Source of the DNA: Macrocystis pyrifera
Taxonomy: Eukaryota; Sar; Phaeophyceae; Laminariales; Laminariaceae
Assembly (NCBI GenBank): GCA_031763025.1
Contig: JASSKH010000023.1
Location: forward strand, 1,736,001-1,800,000
Reading direction: 5' to 3'
DNA length: 64,000 nt
Positions 55,601 to 63,497 of the stretch are shown here, piece after piece. The notes under the pieces were generated by a model that had not been told where the DNA came from, did not search any database, and saw nothing but the letters and a program-made list of their open reading frames with translations. The number at the start of each line of letters is the position of its first letter. Positions within the stretch are counted from its first letter, which is position 1. A program made the position numbers and the translations under genes.

Positions 55601-57034
55601 GAGCTTTTTACCCTCAGCGGTCTTCTTCTGGACGAGTCGTGGTCACAGGTGTCGTCCCTTCTCCCCCCCGGTACGTGCCTTTATTTTTGGTCGCGCATAG
55701 GGTTCTGCATTCCCACTGGTCGTCGATTTTCATCGAATGTAACTAATAATCAATTTTTTATGCAAGAAAAAGTCACTATTAATAGGAGCATGCACTCGGT
55801 GAGACTCGAACCCCCGAAATTGATCTTGATAGGCACGCGGTTCACCTACCAAGCCACCGGGGACGCCGGACTGTAGAAAAAAAAATGCTGCTAGATGTTT
55901 CGGTATTGGGTATTCGGCAATCTGCAATCTGGTCACAGCATCGACATCAGACAGGTCACGATGTTGTATGTGCCGCTGCGAGACCTTGATATCAAATGGT
56001 ACCAGGTATTAATAGTGGATGACCAATATCGTGCAAGTCCAACCCACAGGCAACTGCCACTGCTGTACTTGCATGTATGTGCTACAAGGATCATGCAGAT
56101 CCTGCGAATCCCACCCGGCATCTATATGATATGACAGATAATGGATGCAGTACAGGCAGTAACTACTAGTAGTACAAAACAAGGTACGGCATTACCAGCA
56201 CCAACAGGTACTAAATAGATCAGATTAGGGATCGTGCACATCGTATCGTGTACATGTGCCCTGTCTGCCCTGAAATATCCAGATGAAATGTAGATGATCT
56301 GAGGACTGAGGAATCTCCGAGAGGTGCGGCGGGAAGAAAATGTGCGACGTCATCGATTCTGCTACACTGCTGCTGCTGTGTCGCTGCTGTCTGGGGGTGT
56401 AAGCTGTCTGCAGTCTGGTCTGTGCATTTTTGTGCTCGCCATGCACCGCTGCTGCTGTACTCATGCTGCTGCAGTGTCGCTGTACGAAGTCTTTCGGCAG
56501 GGTGGTGCACGAACATTGATTGCACTGCAGGGCTGCAGGGGCTGTGTCGAGCCTCAAGCTACTCGCTGCGGTGCCTTGATCCGTCGAATGCACTAGCATG
56601 AACACCGAGAGTTGCAGTCGACACTGATCTATACGTGGTACGAGTATACAGACCTACAAATAGTGATCTTGGTACATGGTATGCGGTATGCATGATCAAA
56701 GAAAATACTAGGTGCCTCGTACCTCGTACCTGGTAAGAAATAGGCAAAGCGACGCGCACCTACTACTGTAAAACCTTGATGATTTGCCGTTTGGCACCCG
56801 TATCCACTCACGGACGGTCGAGGCTAACTAAACACATTGGCTCGCGCGGCGAGCAGGCAGGCAGTCTGCCATTGTACAGTTGTATACGAGTAGCCTGCCA
56901 GGTATGATAAACGAAATGACTTACCCTGAAACTACGCGAGTTGACTGCGCACGCGGAAGGAATCCTCGAGCCGTAAATCCAAGCACATGGTGACCGGATA
57001 CCGCGAGAAGAAGCAGTGTCGTCAGTCTCGCCAT
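43432..57034 (-). CDS. PLGG1: Plastid glycolate/glycerate translocator (PLGG1; LrgA-LrgB fusion), 8 exons
   Basis: Family knowledge: PLGG1 sits in the inner plastid envelope and exchanges glycolate for glycerate in photorespiration; it is a fusion of LrgA-like and LrgB-like membrane domains. Seen: exons on the minus strand at 57034-56925, 53298-53162 (start uncertain), 51973-51889, 50132-49595, 47396-47313, 46638-46543, 45645-45469 and 43648-43432, about 480 residues (Arabidopsis PLGG1 is about 512). Signatures: [20 protein letters not shown] (signal peptide plus FTARGF plastid cleavage context), [29 protein letters not shown] (LrgA), [58 protein letters not shown] and [18 protein letters not shown] (LrgB). 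Phases agree at all joins. Exon 4 has one surplus base in a G6/C6 run. Confidence 0.93.
43806..44010 (+). repeat. Interspersed repeat A copy
   Basis: Full-looking copy: TACTCATGCTATGCATGGCC, GACCACAGACCCTCGCATCC, TTTTCACCGACCAGGCAGAC, TGCACCAAGCGTGAAGCGCC, GTGAGGTGTCGGGCGAG, GGGTGAGCTGCATCCTACTA, AGAACCTCTTGTGA. In PLGG1 intron 7 territory downstream of exon 7. Confidence 0.9.
44060..44285 (+). repeat. Interspersed repeat A copy
   Basis: Directly repeated about 250 bp after the previous copy with about 90% identity by eye, ending AACCGCTTGTGAGGCGGATT and a 3' tail TTGTTTTATTATTTTCTGG. Confidence 0.92.
44310..44815. repeat. G-rich degenerate repeat with AACACTGTCTAAA units
   Basis: Five or six units of about 70-110 bp (GGAGGAAxTCAACACTGTCxAAA followed by GA/GGGG-rich DNA). 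In the PLGG1 sense it is a C/T-rich intronic tract. Confidence 0.75.
45249..45335. repeat. Interspersed repeat E, copy 1
   Basis: GGGCCGCACTCCCGCTGCGG, GGACAAAAACACTTGAAATT, AGGTTTCTGCACAGTGCAG. Matches 54768-54870. Confidence 0.7.
45469..45645 (-). CDS. PLGG1: PLGG1 exon 7 (LrgB)
   Basis: 177 bp, phase 2 at both ends; acceptor TCTTTTCAG, donor TTGGG|GTGAGT. Encodes [20 protein letters not shown] (LrgB 'xSvTtPxAmxxsxxlGgxxsL') and [19 protein letters not shown]. Confidence 0.95.
45655..45740. repeat. GGGTGGGT minisatellite before PLGG1 exon 7
   Basis: On the PLGG1 sense strand this is CCACCCACCC-type and starts about 10 bases upstream of the acceptor. Confidence 0.85.
46543..46638 (-). CDS. 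PLGG1: PLGG1 exon 6 (LrgB)
   Basis: 96 bp, phase 2 at both ends; acceptor TGTGCAG, donor TCCAG|GTGCGG. Encodes [20 protein letters not shown] and [12 protein letters not shown], a membrane helix following the GP motif. Confidence 0.9.
47313..47396 (-). CDS. PLGG1: PLGG1 exon 5 (LrgB)
   Basis: 84 bp, phase 2 at both ends; acceptor CCAACAG, donor ACAG|GTGAGA. Encodes [20 protein letters not shown] then QMYR, the LrgB 'GagdxLxxfLGPxxvxLAxpxy' motif. Confidence 0.93.
47420..47880. repeat. Degenerate GGTGATGGT repeat before PLGG1 exon 5
   Basis: Triplet/hexamer-like GGTGATGGTCATGGC units at 47425-47580 and 47750-47880. The sense strand reads ACCATCACC and abuts the acceptor region. Confidence 0.82.
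48000..48235 (+). repeat. Interspersed repeat A copy
   Basis: Contains TCATGCATGGCCGTAGTCGT, CCTCGCATCCCTACAATGCC, CACCAAGCGCGAAGCGCCGT, GAACCACTTGTGAGGCGGAC and a 3' tail TTTAATTTCTGGTGTAGCCA. Confidence 0.92.
48410..48450 (+). repeat. Interspersed repeat A fragment
   Basis: Only the left end is kept: CATAGTCATGCATGGCCGTG, GTCGTACGACCATAGACCCT. Confidence 0.8.
48828..48945 (+). repeat. Interspersed repeat A copy, 3'-truncated
   Basis: Begins TATTCATGTCAGCATGGCCG and stops after TTGCTTGCACCAAG, then runs into a G-rich tract and the GGAT minisatellite. Confidence 0.88.
48968..49165. repeat. (GGAT)n / GGATGGATGCAT minisatellite
   Basis: About 45 degenerate ATGGATGG tetramer-based units in PLGG1 intron 4. 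Confidence 0.95.
49225..49390 (-). repeat. Interspersed repeat B copy
   Basis: Contains TCGTGCAAGATCTGTACAGC, ATATCTAACCCCGAAAATAT, TACGGCTCCCACCCGGCAAC and ATCATACAAATCATACAGAT. Confidence 0.78.
49595..50132 (-). CDS. PLGG1: PLGG1 exon 4 (LrgA-LrgB junction), one-base frame break
   Basis: Acceptor CGTTGCAG (phase 2), donor CGAG|GTGAGC (phase 2). First half [19 protein letters not shown] and [19 protein letters not shown] (LrgA membrane helices). Second half [31 protein letters not shown] and [20 protein letters not shown] (LrgB start) in another frame. The exon is 538 bp; 537 would be in phase. The shift maps to the six G at 49951-49956. Confidence 0.88.
50150..50665. repeat. Degenerate GGGGATAGGGAT minisatellite before PLGG1 exon 4
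   Basis: About 500 bp of 6- and 12-base units (GGGATAGAGATG, GTGTGGGTAGGG). In the PLGG1 sense it is a long C/T-rich tract (CCCTATCC) starting about 20 bases upstream of the exon 4 acceptor. The open frames crossing it are artefacts of composition. Confidence 0.9.
51385..51610 (-). repeat. Interspersed repeat A copy
   Basis: Reverse orientation, full length: GCGGTTCTTAGTAGGATGAA, CTCACCCTTCATGCGACTCG, CTTCGCGCTTGGTGCAAGCA, GCATTGTAGGGATGCGAGGG. Confidence 0.92.
51655..51845 (-). repeat. Two truncated interspersed repeat A copies around a poly-C run
   Basis: GATGCGAGGGTCTATGGTCA at 51656 and again a related unit at 51738-51845, separated by about 25 consecutive C at 51710-51735. Confidence 0.85.
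51889..51973 (-). CDS. PLGG1: PLGG1 exon 3 (LrgA part)
   Basis: 85 bp, phase 1 in and 2 out; acceptor TTTCTTAG, donor GCACG|GTGCGT. Encodes [20 protein letters not shown] and PGSTLLAR, the loop and helix before the WLPVFF motif. Confidence 0.83.
52295..52585. repeat. Degenerate tandem repeat of about 75-80 bp, four units
   Basis: Units share GCGTCAAGGCCGT, CAGCTCTAGTGTAGG and GGCGGTCAGGGGTGGTC. In PLGG1 intron 2. Confidence 0.88.
53162..53298 (-). CDS. PLGG1: PLGG1 exon 2 (LrgA part)
   Basis: Encodes [20 protein letters not shown], then [10 protein letters not shown], the start of LrgA. Donor GCAG|GTGAAA, phase 1. The start at 53298 (acceptor GACGAG|C) is the one in phase with exon 1. A better-looking acceptor (TTCCGCAG) at 53359 would need another exon between. 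Confidence 0.75.
53430..54000. repeat. Degenerate (ATACCATACC)n / (ACGAT)n repeat in PLGG1 intron 1
   Basis: Pentamer-based units (CATACGATACGATAC, ACCATACCATACC, CACACCACATCACAG) over about 550 bp upstream of exon 2 in the PLGG1 sense. Confidence 0.85.
54356..54466. mobile_element. MITE family 1, copy 4 (111 bp)
   Basis: TTACGGGGGGTCATAGTAAA...TACTATGGCCCCCCGTAA with TA on both sides. In PLGG1 intron 1. Confidence 0.9.
54606..54665. mobile_element. Short inverted-repeat element
   Basis: Arms CAGTTCCGTTTCGGGG and CCCCGAAAACGGGACTG enclose about 27 bp. Probably a small MITE or a hairpin remnant. Confidence 0.55.
54768..54870. repeat. Interspersed repeat E, copy 2
   Basis: GGACGCCACTCCCGTTGAGG, GGACAAAACACTTCGAGTTA, AAGGTTTCTAGACAGTGCAG, matching 45249-45335. 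A weaker relative may lie at 18855-18910. Confidence 0.7.
55797..55870 (-). other. tRNA-like sequence, probably a decayed or SINE-derived copy
   Basis: Reverse strand holds TGGCTTGGTAGG (box A-like) and GGGGGTTCGAGTCTC (box B-like) about 40 bases apart, the spacing of an internal RNA polymerase III promoter. The acceptor and T stems do not pair well, so a functional tRNA is unlikely. Confidence 0.35.
56925..57034 (-). CDS. PLGG1: PLGG1 exon 1 (bipartite plastid-targeting presequence)
   Basis: Starts at the ATG at 57034 and ends in phase 2 at donor [30 protein letters not shown] forms a hydrophobic signal peptide with a predicted cut before FTARGFLP. A Phe at this point is the diagnostic feature of heterokont plastid import, and the following stretch is Arg/Ser-rich like a transit peptide. 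An in-frame ATG 45 codons upstream exists but would spoil the signal peptide. Confidence 0.82.
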
Positions 57035-57326
57035 AGTCGCTGCAGGCGGTGCAGACGTACAACGTGCTCTTGTACTGCCGTAGCTACGGCAAGCGAGCTG
57101 GAACGTGCGTGGTTTGTTTTTGGCGATTTTTCGTTGATTTCCGCCACGAATATTGTCCCCTTCACACATGCCGCAATCAAGGTGTGCAAACCCCCCTTGT
57201 CCCTTTTCCCTTTTACCCCTTTTCTGAGCCTTTTCTCACGTCTCACGGCGGTCGTTTCCTCGATCCTTTTTTTTTCAGCAGGCTGTGCAAGAGCCTTTTC
57301 GAGTATATTATACAGGAGGCTTGTGT
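57035..57326. promoter_or_regulatory. Putative bidirectional promoter between PLGG1 and the 146-residue gene
   Basis: About 290 bp separate divergent ATGs. A CTTTTTTTTTTTCAG-like acceptor at about 57,265-57,281 suggests that the plus-strand gene may have a 5' UTR intron in this space. Confidence 0.5.
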
Positions 57327-57440
57327 ATGTCCGAGGCAAAGAAACGAACAGTGCAGACGGACTTAGAGCATCCGGAGAGAAAAAGGCTCAAACCCCAAGA
57401 GATCCAAGGGATCCCGGACATGAGTCTTCAGTGCGCTGAG
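57327..57440 (+). CDS. Hypothetical gene, exon 1
   Basis: 38 codons from the ATG at 57327 to donor GCTGAG|GTATGT. The open frame continues upstream to the T-rich acceptor at about 57281, but without an ATG. Confidence 0.55.
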
Positions 57441-58230
57441 GTATGTCCTGCTACTGCAGTCCTTTGACACGTCAAGCTGGTACACCACCACCACCACCAC
57501 CACCGTGTATAGCGTGCGATACACCGAAGCTCCAGAGGATCTAACCTCGACATGCTCCCTGTGTTCACTCACAACACGTGTACGCCCGGCTCACAGCAGC
57601 TTGAGTAGTGAGGCTTCTCTGCGATCTTGTACCTATAAATGTTGGCGTGCGACTTTCAAATATAAAAATAAAATAAAATAAATGCTTGGCCATGCTCCTT
57701 GAGAGCCAATCGCAATGAGATGGTAAAGTAAAGGCCCCCAGGTGAAAGTCTCTTGATTTCGATCCCATTTCCTTTGCGCGTTCCGCACCGCATTGCCTGC
57801 TTGCACCAAGCGCGAAGCGCCATGAGGTGTTGTTGGGCGAGTCGCAGGAAGGATGAAATGTTTACCTTGTGCTTGTACCTGGTATTAATATTAATATTAA
57901 TAGTGGTACCTGCTGTGTAAATACATCCTCGATAACCCCGGACGCAACTTTGAATCGGTGTCTCGGCAGTGCGGGGGCAACATCGCTAACAGCAAGGCAG
58001 GACACAAGCTGGCCTTTTGCGAGGATGGGACGTCGCTGCACCTGGTGATGAGCTTGAGCAACGAGGGCCGTGAGGGTATCGGCTTCCGAACGGCCGGGGT
58101 GGGCTTTATGTTGAAGGAAGTACCAGAGAGGAAGAAACCCTCGGAGAAGAACCCGTACGCCTCCGTATCTCACGTCCTGTGCAGCAATAAGAGAGCGACC
58201 GGGAACATGTGCAACAAGAAGGTGCAGTAG
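57327..58230 (+). CDS. Hypothetical two-exon gene, about 146 residues
   Basis: Not recognised. Exon 1 is 57327-57440 (ATG, then SEAKKRTVQTDLEHPERKRL; donor CTGAG|GTATGT, phase 0). Exon 2 is 57904-58230 (acceptor TATTAATAG, phase 0, stop TAG at 58228-58230). The predicted protein has a charged N-terminus with a Lys/Arg cluster (ERKRLKP). Its core reads RQCGGNIANSKAGHKLAFCE and LHLVMSLSNEGREGIGFRTA, with several Cys and a basic C-terminus. No signal peptide or membrane segment is visible. GC-rich third positions and clean phase support coding. The intron between contains an interspersed repeat A fragment and ATTAAT repeats. Confidence 0.6.
57795..57860 (+). repeat. Interspersed repeat A fragment
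   Basis: Middle part only: TTGCACCAAGCGCGAAGCGC, ATGAGGTGT, GGCGAGTCGCAGGAAGGATG. Confidence 0.85.
57904..58230 (+). CDS. Hypothetical gene, exon 2
   Basis: 109 codons including the stop. The frame opens only after TAG at 57901-57903, which itself serves as the AG acceptor. GC-rich and free of simple repeats, unlike its surroundings. Confidence 0.65.
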   Translation, partial: WYLLCKYILDNPGRNFESVSRQCGGNIANSKAGHKLAFCEDGTSLHLVMSLSNEGREGIGFRTAGVGFMLKEVPERKKPSEKNPYASVSHVLCSNKRATGNMCNKKVQ

Positions 58231-58717
58231 ACCCCTACTCATTGTGATGCTTCGCGTGAGCTACTTGGTGCTCTACGGTAGCTAATATTTTAATGGCCAC
58301 AGCAGTATCGCTGCTATCGCTACTGCTATCGCTACTGATATCCTTTAACTACAGTAGTACGTACGTACTTCTGCATCAAGCTATGCTACTTTTTCTACGT
58401 TCATTCGCGTACGAGCTGGGCCAGCCAAGGTGCTGCCGGAGCGGTAGATTGGCCACGCCCCGCTCAATACTTCGTATTCGGATGTGATTTTTTGAAACGG
58501 TGTTGATCACGCACCAACCCACAAATGGAAAGCAAGAGAGATATGACCGATACAAAGATTCGAAAAAATACTAAAAGCGACCGTAACTTATCTAAAAAAA
58601 AAGGGCTTGTGTTTCGTTTGTCTGCATATGCCGCGCAAATACTAGGTTCTTTTTTTTAGATCGAAACTCGCAAGATTGAGCGGGGCATCGCACAAAAGCC
58701 AACATTTATCGTATTTA

Positions 58718-59444
58718 GGGCCGGTCCTAACGGGGGCCAGAAAAAAAACGAAATAAAACGAACAGACTTTCGTTTTTCGTAAAAAACAGCAGGTGGACTC
58801 CTAGCGAGAAAAAAAAGAACGAAAAAAAAAGACGAAACCAAAAAGAAGAAGCCGAGTCGAATTTTTGCGCGGTGCGATTTTTCAGAATGACTCAACCGCC
58901 ACAGCACGTGATTCCCTGCGATAGCGCTCGACAGCGGAGGTGGATAGACACAACTCGCACACGTGCGGCGCCCTCCATAGCAGGTGCTTCTCGTGGTCCA
59001 ACCCGCTTCTTCCGTAGTGCTCTAGAACTTGTGTATCGGCCACCGCTGTTCGATGGCAGAAGTTTGAATGTCGAGTGGGACTCGTGTCGAAAAATATACC
59101 GCCACAGCCACTTCCTGATCCCCCGGTTTCTTGCGAGGGCACCCCATGGTGATTCCCTACCCATATATGCTCGCGCCGTCAGCAGACAAGCCGCGTGGCA
59201 GCCACATGCACTACCTCGGGCATCGTCCGCTTGCCAACCGGTCGTAGAAACTTTATCGGAACTTCATCCCAACGCTTCGAGCTGTTCCTATGTAAACGAA
59301 ATGTGAAAACGGAGGTATCGGGATCTCTACTTCTAATTTTTTTCATTTGACCAATAAAACTCGCGTGCTCTTTAGTTCTGCTCTTCGTTTTTTTTTACTT
59401 TGTTTTTGTTTTCGTTTTTTTTTTTCCCCCGCTAGGACCGGCCC
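58718..59444. mobile_element. PIF/Harbinger-like non-autonomous DNA transposon, 727 bp
   Basis: Terminal inverted repeats GGGCCGGTCCTAACGGGGG (left) and CCCCCGCTAGGACCGGCCC (right), each followed inward by A-rich or T-rich DNA. TTA lies directly outside both ends (58715-58717, 59445-59447), the target duplication size and sequence of the PIF/Harbinger superfamily. The interior has one 144-codon frame (58872-59306) without a recognisable transposase motif. Confidence 0.85.
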
Positions 59445-62400
59445 TTACTTGTTTATCTATAAAATAAGATAAAAACAGCTGACCTATGCCAATGGAAACG
59501 CAAAGTTTCCGTAAGAAGTTTGAATTCCAAAGATACCCGTCAGAATTTTCCAGGTACAGCTTTGCTATGAACACGATTCTTAAAAACGGAAAGTTCCACA
59601 CTTTTGGAGAACCCCGCAAAAAGCAATGTTCTGGGGCCGATGTTCGGCTTCAGAAAAACTCAGGCGGATGTTTTGTTCGAAGCAGCGAGATTCCGAGTCC
59701 TCGACAGACATCGATCAACCAAACCAACGACTGCGTACTGAATTCTGAACGGAGTGCGCTCGTTTGGGTCTCCGACCCACCCTACTGTAGGGTCACACCG
59801 TGTTCACACAATGGCCGGTGACATGTGGCGGGCGCTGGCCAGGCGTAGGATAAAAAAACAATTGGCTGCTGGAGTGTCCAAAACAGATGACAATATGTCT
59901 CGATCCGTCTCGAATGGCAAAAAATAGATTTTTGCAAGTTTGGGAGGATACCGTAGGACGCCGCCGGCAAGCTCTCGCCCCCTAGACCATGGATCCACCT
60001 GATATCTTCGAGGCCGCCATTTATACTCGTTGGCCTTGCCCGACACCAAGCGGGTTTGCCGTGGGCTGAGTCTATGTCGAGATCGAGCGTCTATTGTCGC
60101 ACGAGCTGATTTTCAGCGTGTTGACAATTTGCGACGAGAAAAAACAAATTGCGCCGCCTGCAGCCGTTACGTAGAGAGAGAAAAGGGAAGAAAGAATCAA
60201 GCTTTTTTTCTCTTTTGTCCCACGACGGCGGTACGAGGATATCATTGGCTGTTCTTTGAAAGAGCAATATTTTTTAAATAAAACATTTTGACTTCGGCTT
60301 CCCATTGTCATAGGTCTGAGACCGAGGATTTCGTCGAAATTCATCTTAGCAAGCTGTGTGTCATACTAGTGATACTAGTGATACTACAGTAGTGATACTT
60401 CGATCGCGCGTACTACGGGTTTTCTTTGGCCTCATGCAGGGTATACAGTCCCTATATGAGGAAGACAACATCTACTTGAGAAGCTGCAGAGTTCAAGGAA
60501 TGGGCGTGTCTATATTTGGGAAATGAACAAAAATAAGTTTTTCCGGAGGTTTTTAAGTATGGAAATCGTGTCTTGGCAATATTTCTTGGTGGGTGGCGAA
60601 TTGGGCAATGAAACTAATATTGGTTCTCTCGTAGGGGTCTTCACCTACGTCTGCACCGATTTTCGTCTTGATCGGGAACGACGATTTATTACGAATTTTG
60701 TGTTGAAAGGTTGGTGTTTTTGAGTTTCGCCGATATCGAGTCGATATCGAGTCGATTTATGAGCATGTCGTAATTTTTCATGTTTTCTGCGCATGCAGTG
60801 TTGTCTCAGGGTTAGTGCCTCCAAATTTCAATTCCTAACTCGCAGTGATTCACGAGATACAACCTTCGGATGGTTTATCCATTTTTCGAGTGGCCCAGCT
60901 CGTGGCTACCCTAAGCTATGCTTTCGCTACTTCTATCACTATTGCTGTTGCTACCTGCTGCTTTGTTGTATAGCTGTGAGTACGGCTCCTGCTATACGTA
61001 GCCCCTGCTATTGCTTATACATATAATAACTACTGCTGCTAAAGTCACGGTGTCGCTATGAAGAAAACAAGAACCACAACCGTTCTGGGAACAGAGACAC
61101 GAATCACGAAGCCCGCGAGCTTGAACAACACACTGCAGCGCGGCCGCCAGCGAGGCCACCGCGGCCAGCTCGGAACGGTTCTCGGCGAAACAAGCCCCAC
61201 GAGGTACCGTAGTGCGGGCTTTTCCGCTTCTGTACTCGCCGCGTCGGCATAACTCTGCGATATATCGTACCTGTCGCAATCAACAACTGCTGCTGTCAAC
61301 TAATCATGTATACCGCGGCAAAATTGCGGAGACAACAGAGTAGACTGCTAACGGTACTGCTGTATAGCTGCTGCTAAAAGCTCGCGCACCCGAATATTGG
61401 GACATTTCAACGTATATTTTACGTGTATGCGTTTGTAACTTTTGTCCGAACCAAAAATGTCATCAGTCCTGATTTCTCTCTTATCGGAGATCATACCCCG
61501 GTCGGTCGGTCGGTCTTAGCCTTTATGAATACCGGTAGTGTTCAGTCTTCAGCGATCTCGAAAGGTGTACTTACTTTTTTATCACCTTGTAAATTAAAAA
61601 CTCGCATTCGCAGTACTAGTGGAAGCCTGAAGCCTGCACGAACCCCGCTATGAATAGGATTTTTAACCTGTAGGGCTGAACCTGCACCTCCCTCTCCTTT
61701 TCAGCCTCTATATGTCATCTACGGAGAGCACGCAGCAGTAGGAGAAGCTTCATGCTGCACACTTGCCGCATTCCTTGCCTTGTTGTCCGGGCACCTTTTG
61801 CACGAGTACATGAGTATCCCCTATGTACCCCACGGTTGACAGTTGTGCACAATAGGAAGTACACGGTTCTTTTGCATTTGTAGGCTGCTTCAAGTCACCG
61901 CCCAAGGGCGGTTTTGTGTGTCTCATTGCTTATGTGATCCCTGGTACTCATTTTTTTCGCCCCCCCCCCCCCCCCTTCAACGCCCAAGTGGGGGTAGCTC
62001 AGACATCGCTACAGGCTGTTCACATACCTGGTATTGCACTGACTGTTGTTGCTCATTATGCTGCTGCTGTTATACACTACCAGTACAGCAGCCCCTGGTA
62101 TTTAGTAGTAAATATTAATAGTAAATATGCACATTTGACCAGGTGGCCAGGTGCTGTATCATACCAGAGGGTATATATCACATATTTTAGTCGAACAGAC
62201 TTCAGCAGTACCACATGCCAGGTATCACATACCAGCAACAGCAGTTCCCGAATGAGCAATTCCGTGATACACTTGAGAGTATCGTAGCTGGGAGATACCG
62301 TCCCGTCCCGAGTAAGTTATAACATGTAAGATGGCACACCCGCTTTCAACGGATTTCGGGGCCGAGTGTAGTCTCAAAGGCAAGGGGGCGGACACTACTA

Positions 62401-63414
62401 GCACAATCAAGATTTACGAAAGATGTCGGCGAGATCTTTACACAGACACATCGTCCGGCGTTTGCACCTTCCCCATGGACGAGATAATCGCCTTCGAATT
62501 CGTCCGAGGGGGTGATGTAATCATGTATCCTATCACACGGCGGTGTGACGGTGCTATATAGTAGTGGTATATTTATAGTATTATACGGCGGTACCTCATA
62601 TCTGGTATCATACCTGATGCCTGATATACAGTTTGTGACTGTACCGGGATGCCTGGTAGAGAAATACTGATGGTTTTTGCTAAGCTCACATTTAGCTAGC
62701 TCATTGCCATACGCTAATCTGGGGTGACTTCGAAGTGACCTCAAGGCGCAATCAGTCTCCAGGTAGATTGGAAACCGAAACAAGCACAAACCAGGGCCCC
62801 AGGATGACAGCAGGCACCACGACCGATTTAGCGCGAACACGAACGAACCAACAATAAAACTCAGTTTTTGTAGTCGTAACGTGCGACGAAGTACTCTTGC
62901 AGGGTTTTGGTACACGGCATGTATCTCGTACTTTAGTGTACGGTGTTGGGAAGAGCCCTCTGGTATGATGACCTCTCTTGCATGATACGACAAGGGCCAT
63001 TACATACCGACACAACGAGGGGCATTTGTACCGCCTATTAGGAAGGTATTGATTCATAGTCTACCGCTGTAGATGTGGAGCAATTGTAGTTTACTCCGCG
63101 ATCCAATATCCGGATTGTTGTATTGTGTTGTTGGATTAGGATTCGGATGATTGTTGCCGTCTTTCGTACTGGTATGATGTTAGATGGCCCACACCACACC
63201 ATGCTGCTGCTGTTGCCACGACTGCTGTGTCGTTTTCACCGGCTTACGTGCGTACTGCCGGTAACGAGACGTCTGACGCAGGCGCGGGCTATCATTATCA
63301 TGCTGTACGTATGAATAAACAATCGACGTACGTATTGCTGTTGGTTGTGTTCACGTGTCCTATGTCCGTTGTTGTATGGGTGTCGTGCTCTTCACTACAG
63401 CACCGGTGTTAGTG

Positions 63415-63497
63415 TACCACTCTGACCCAAAATATAAGGACCGTTTGTATTGAATAATTGTATGCTAGCGGTCCCTATATTTCGGTTCAAAGTGGTA
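63415..63497. mobile_element. MITE family 2, copy 3 (83 bp)
   Basis: Inverted ends TACCACTCTGACCCAAAATA / TATTTCGGTTCAAAGTGGTA and an inner AAGGACCG / CGGTCC pairing. TA at both ends. The best-preserved copy of the family. Confidence 0.85.

Noticed and set aside
58293-58487. Plus-strand 64-codon hydrophobic frame
   Set aside because: Starts in GCTATCGCT-type simple repeat and has no support beyond being open.
61050-61260. Minus-strand open frame with coding-like composition (ENRSELAAVASLAAALQ)
   Set aside because: No splice-consistent neighbours, no family signature and no start/stop logic; too weak to call an exon.
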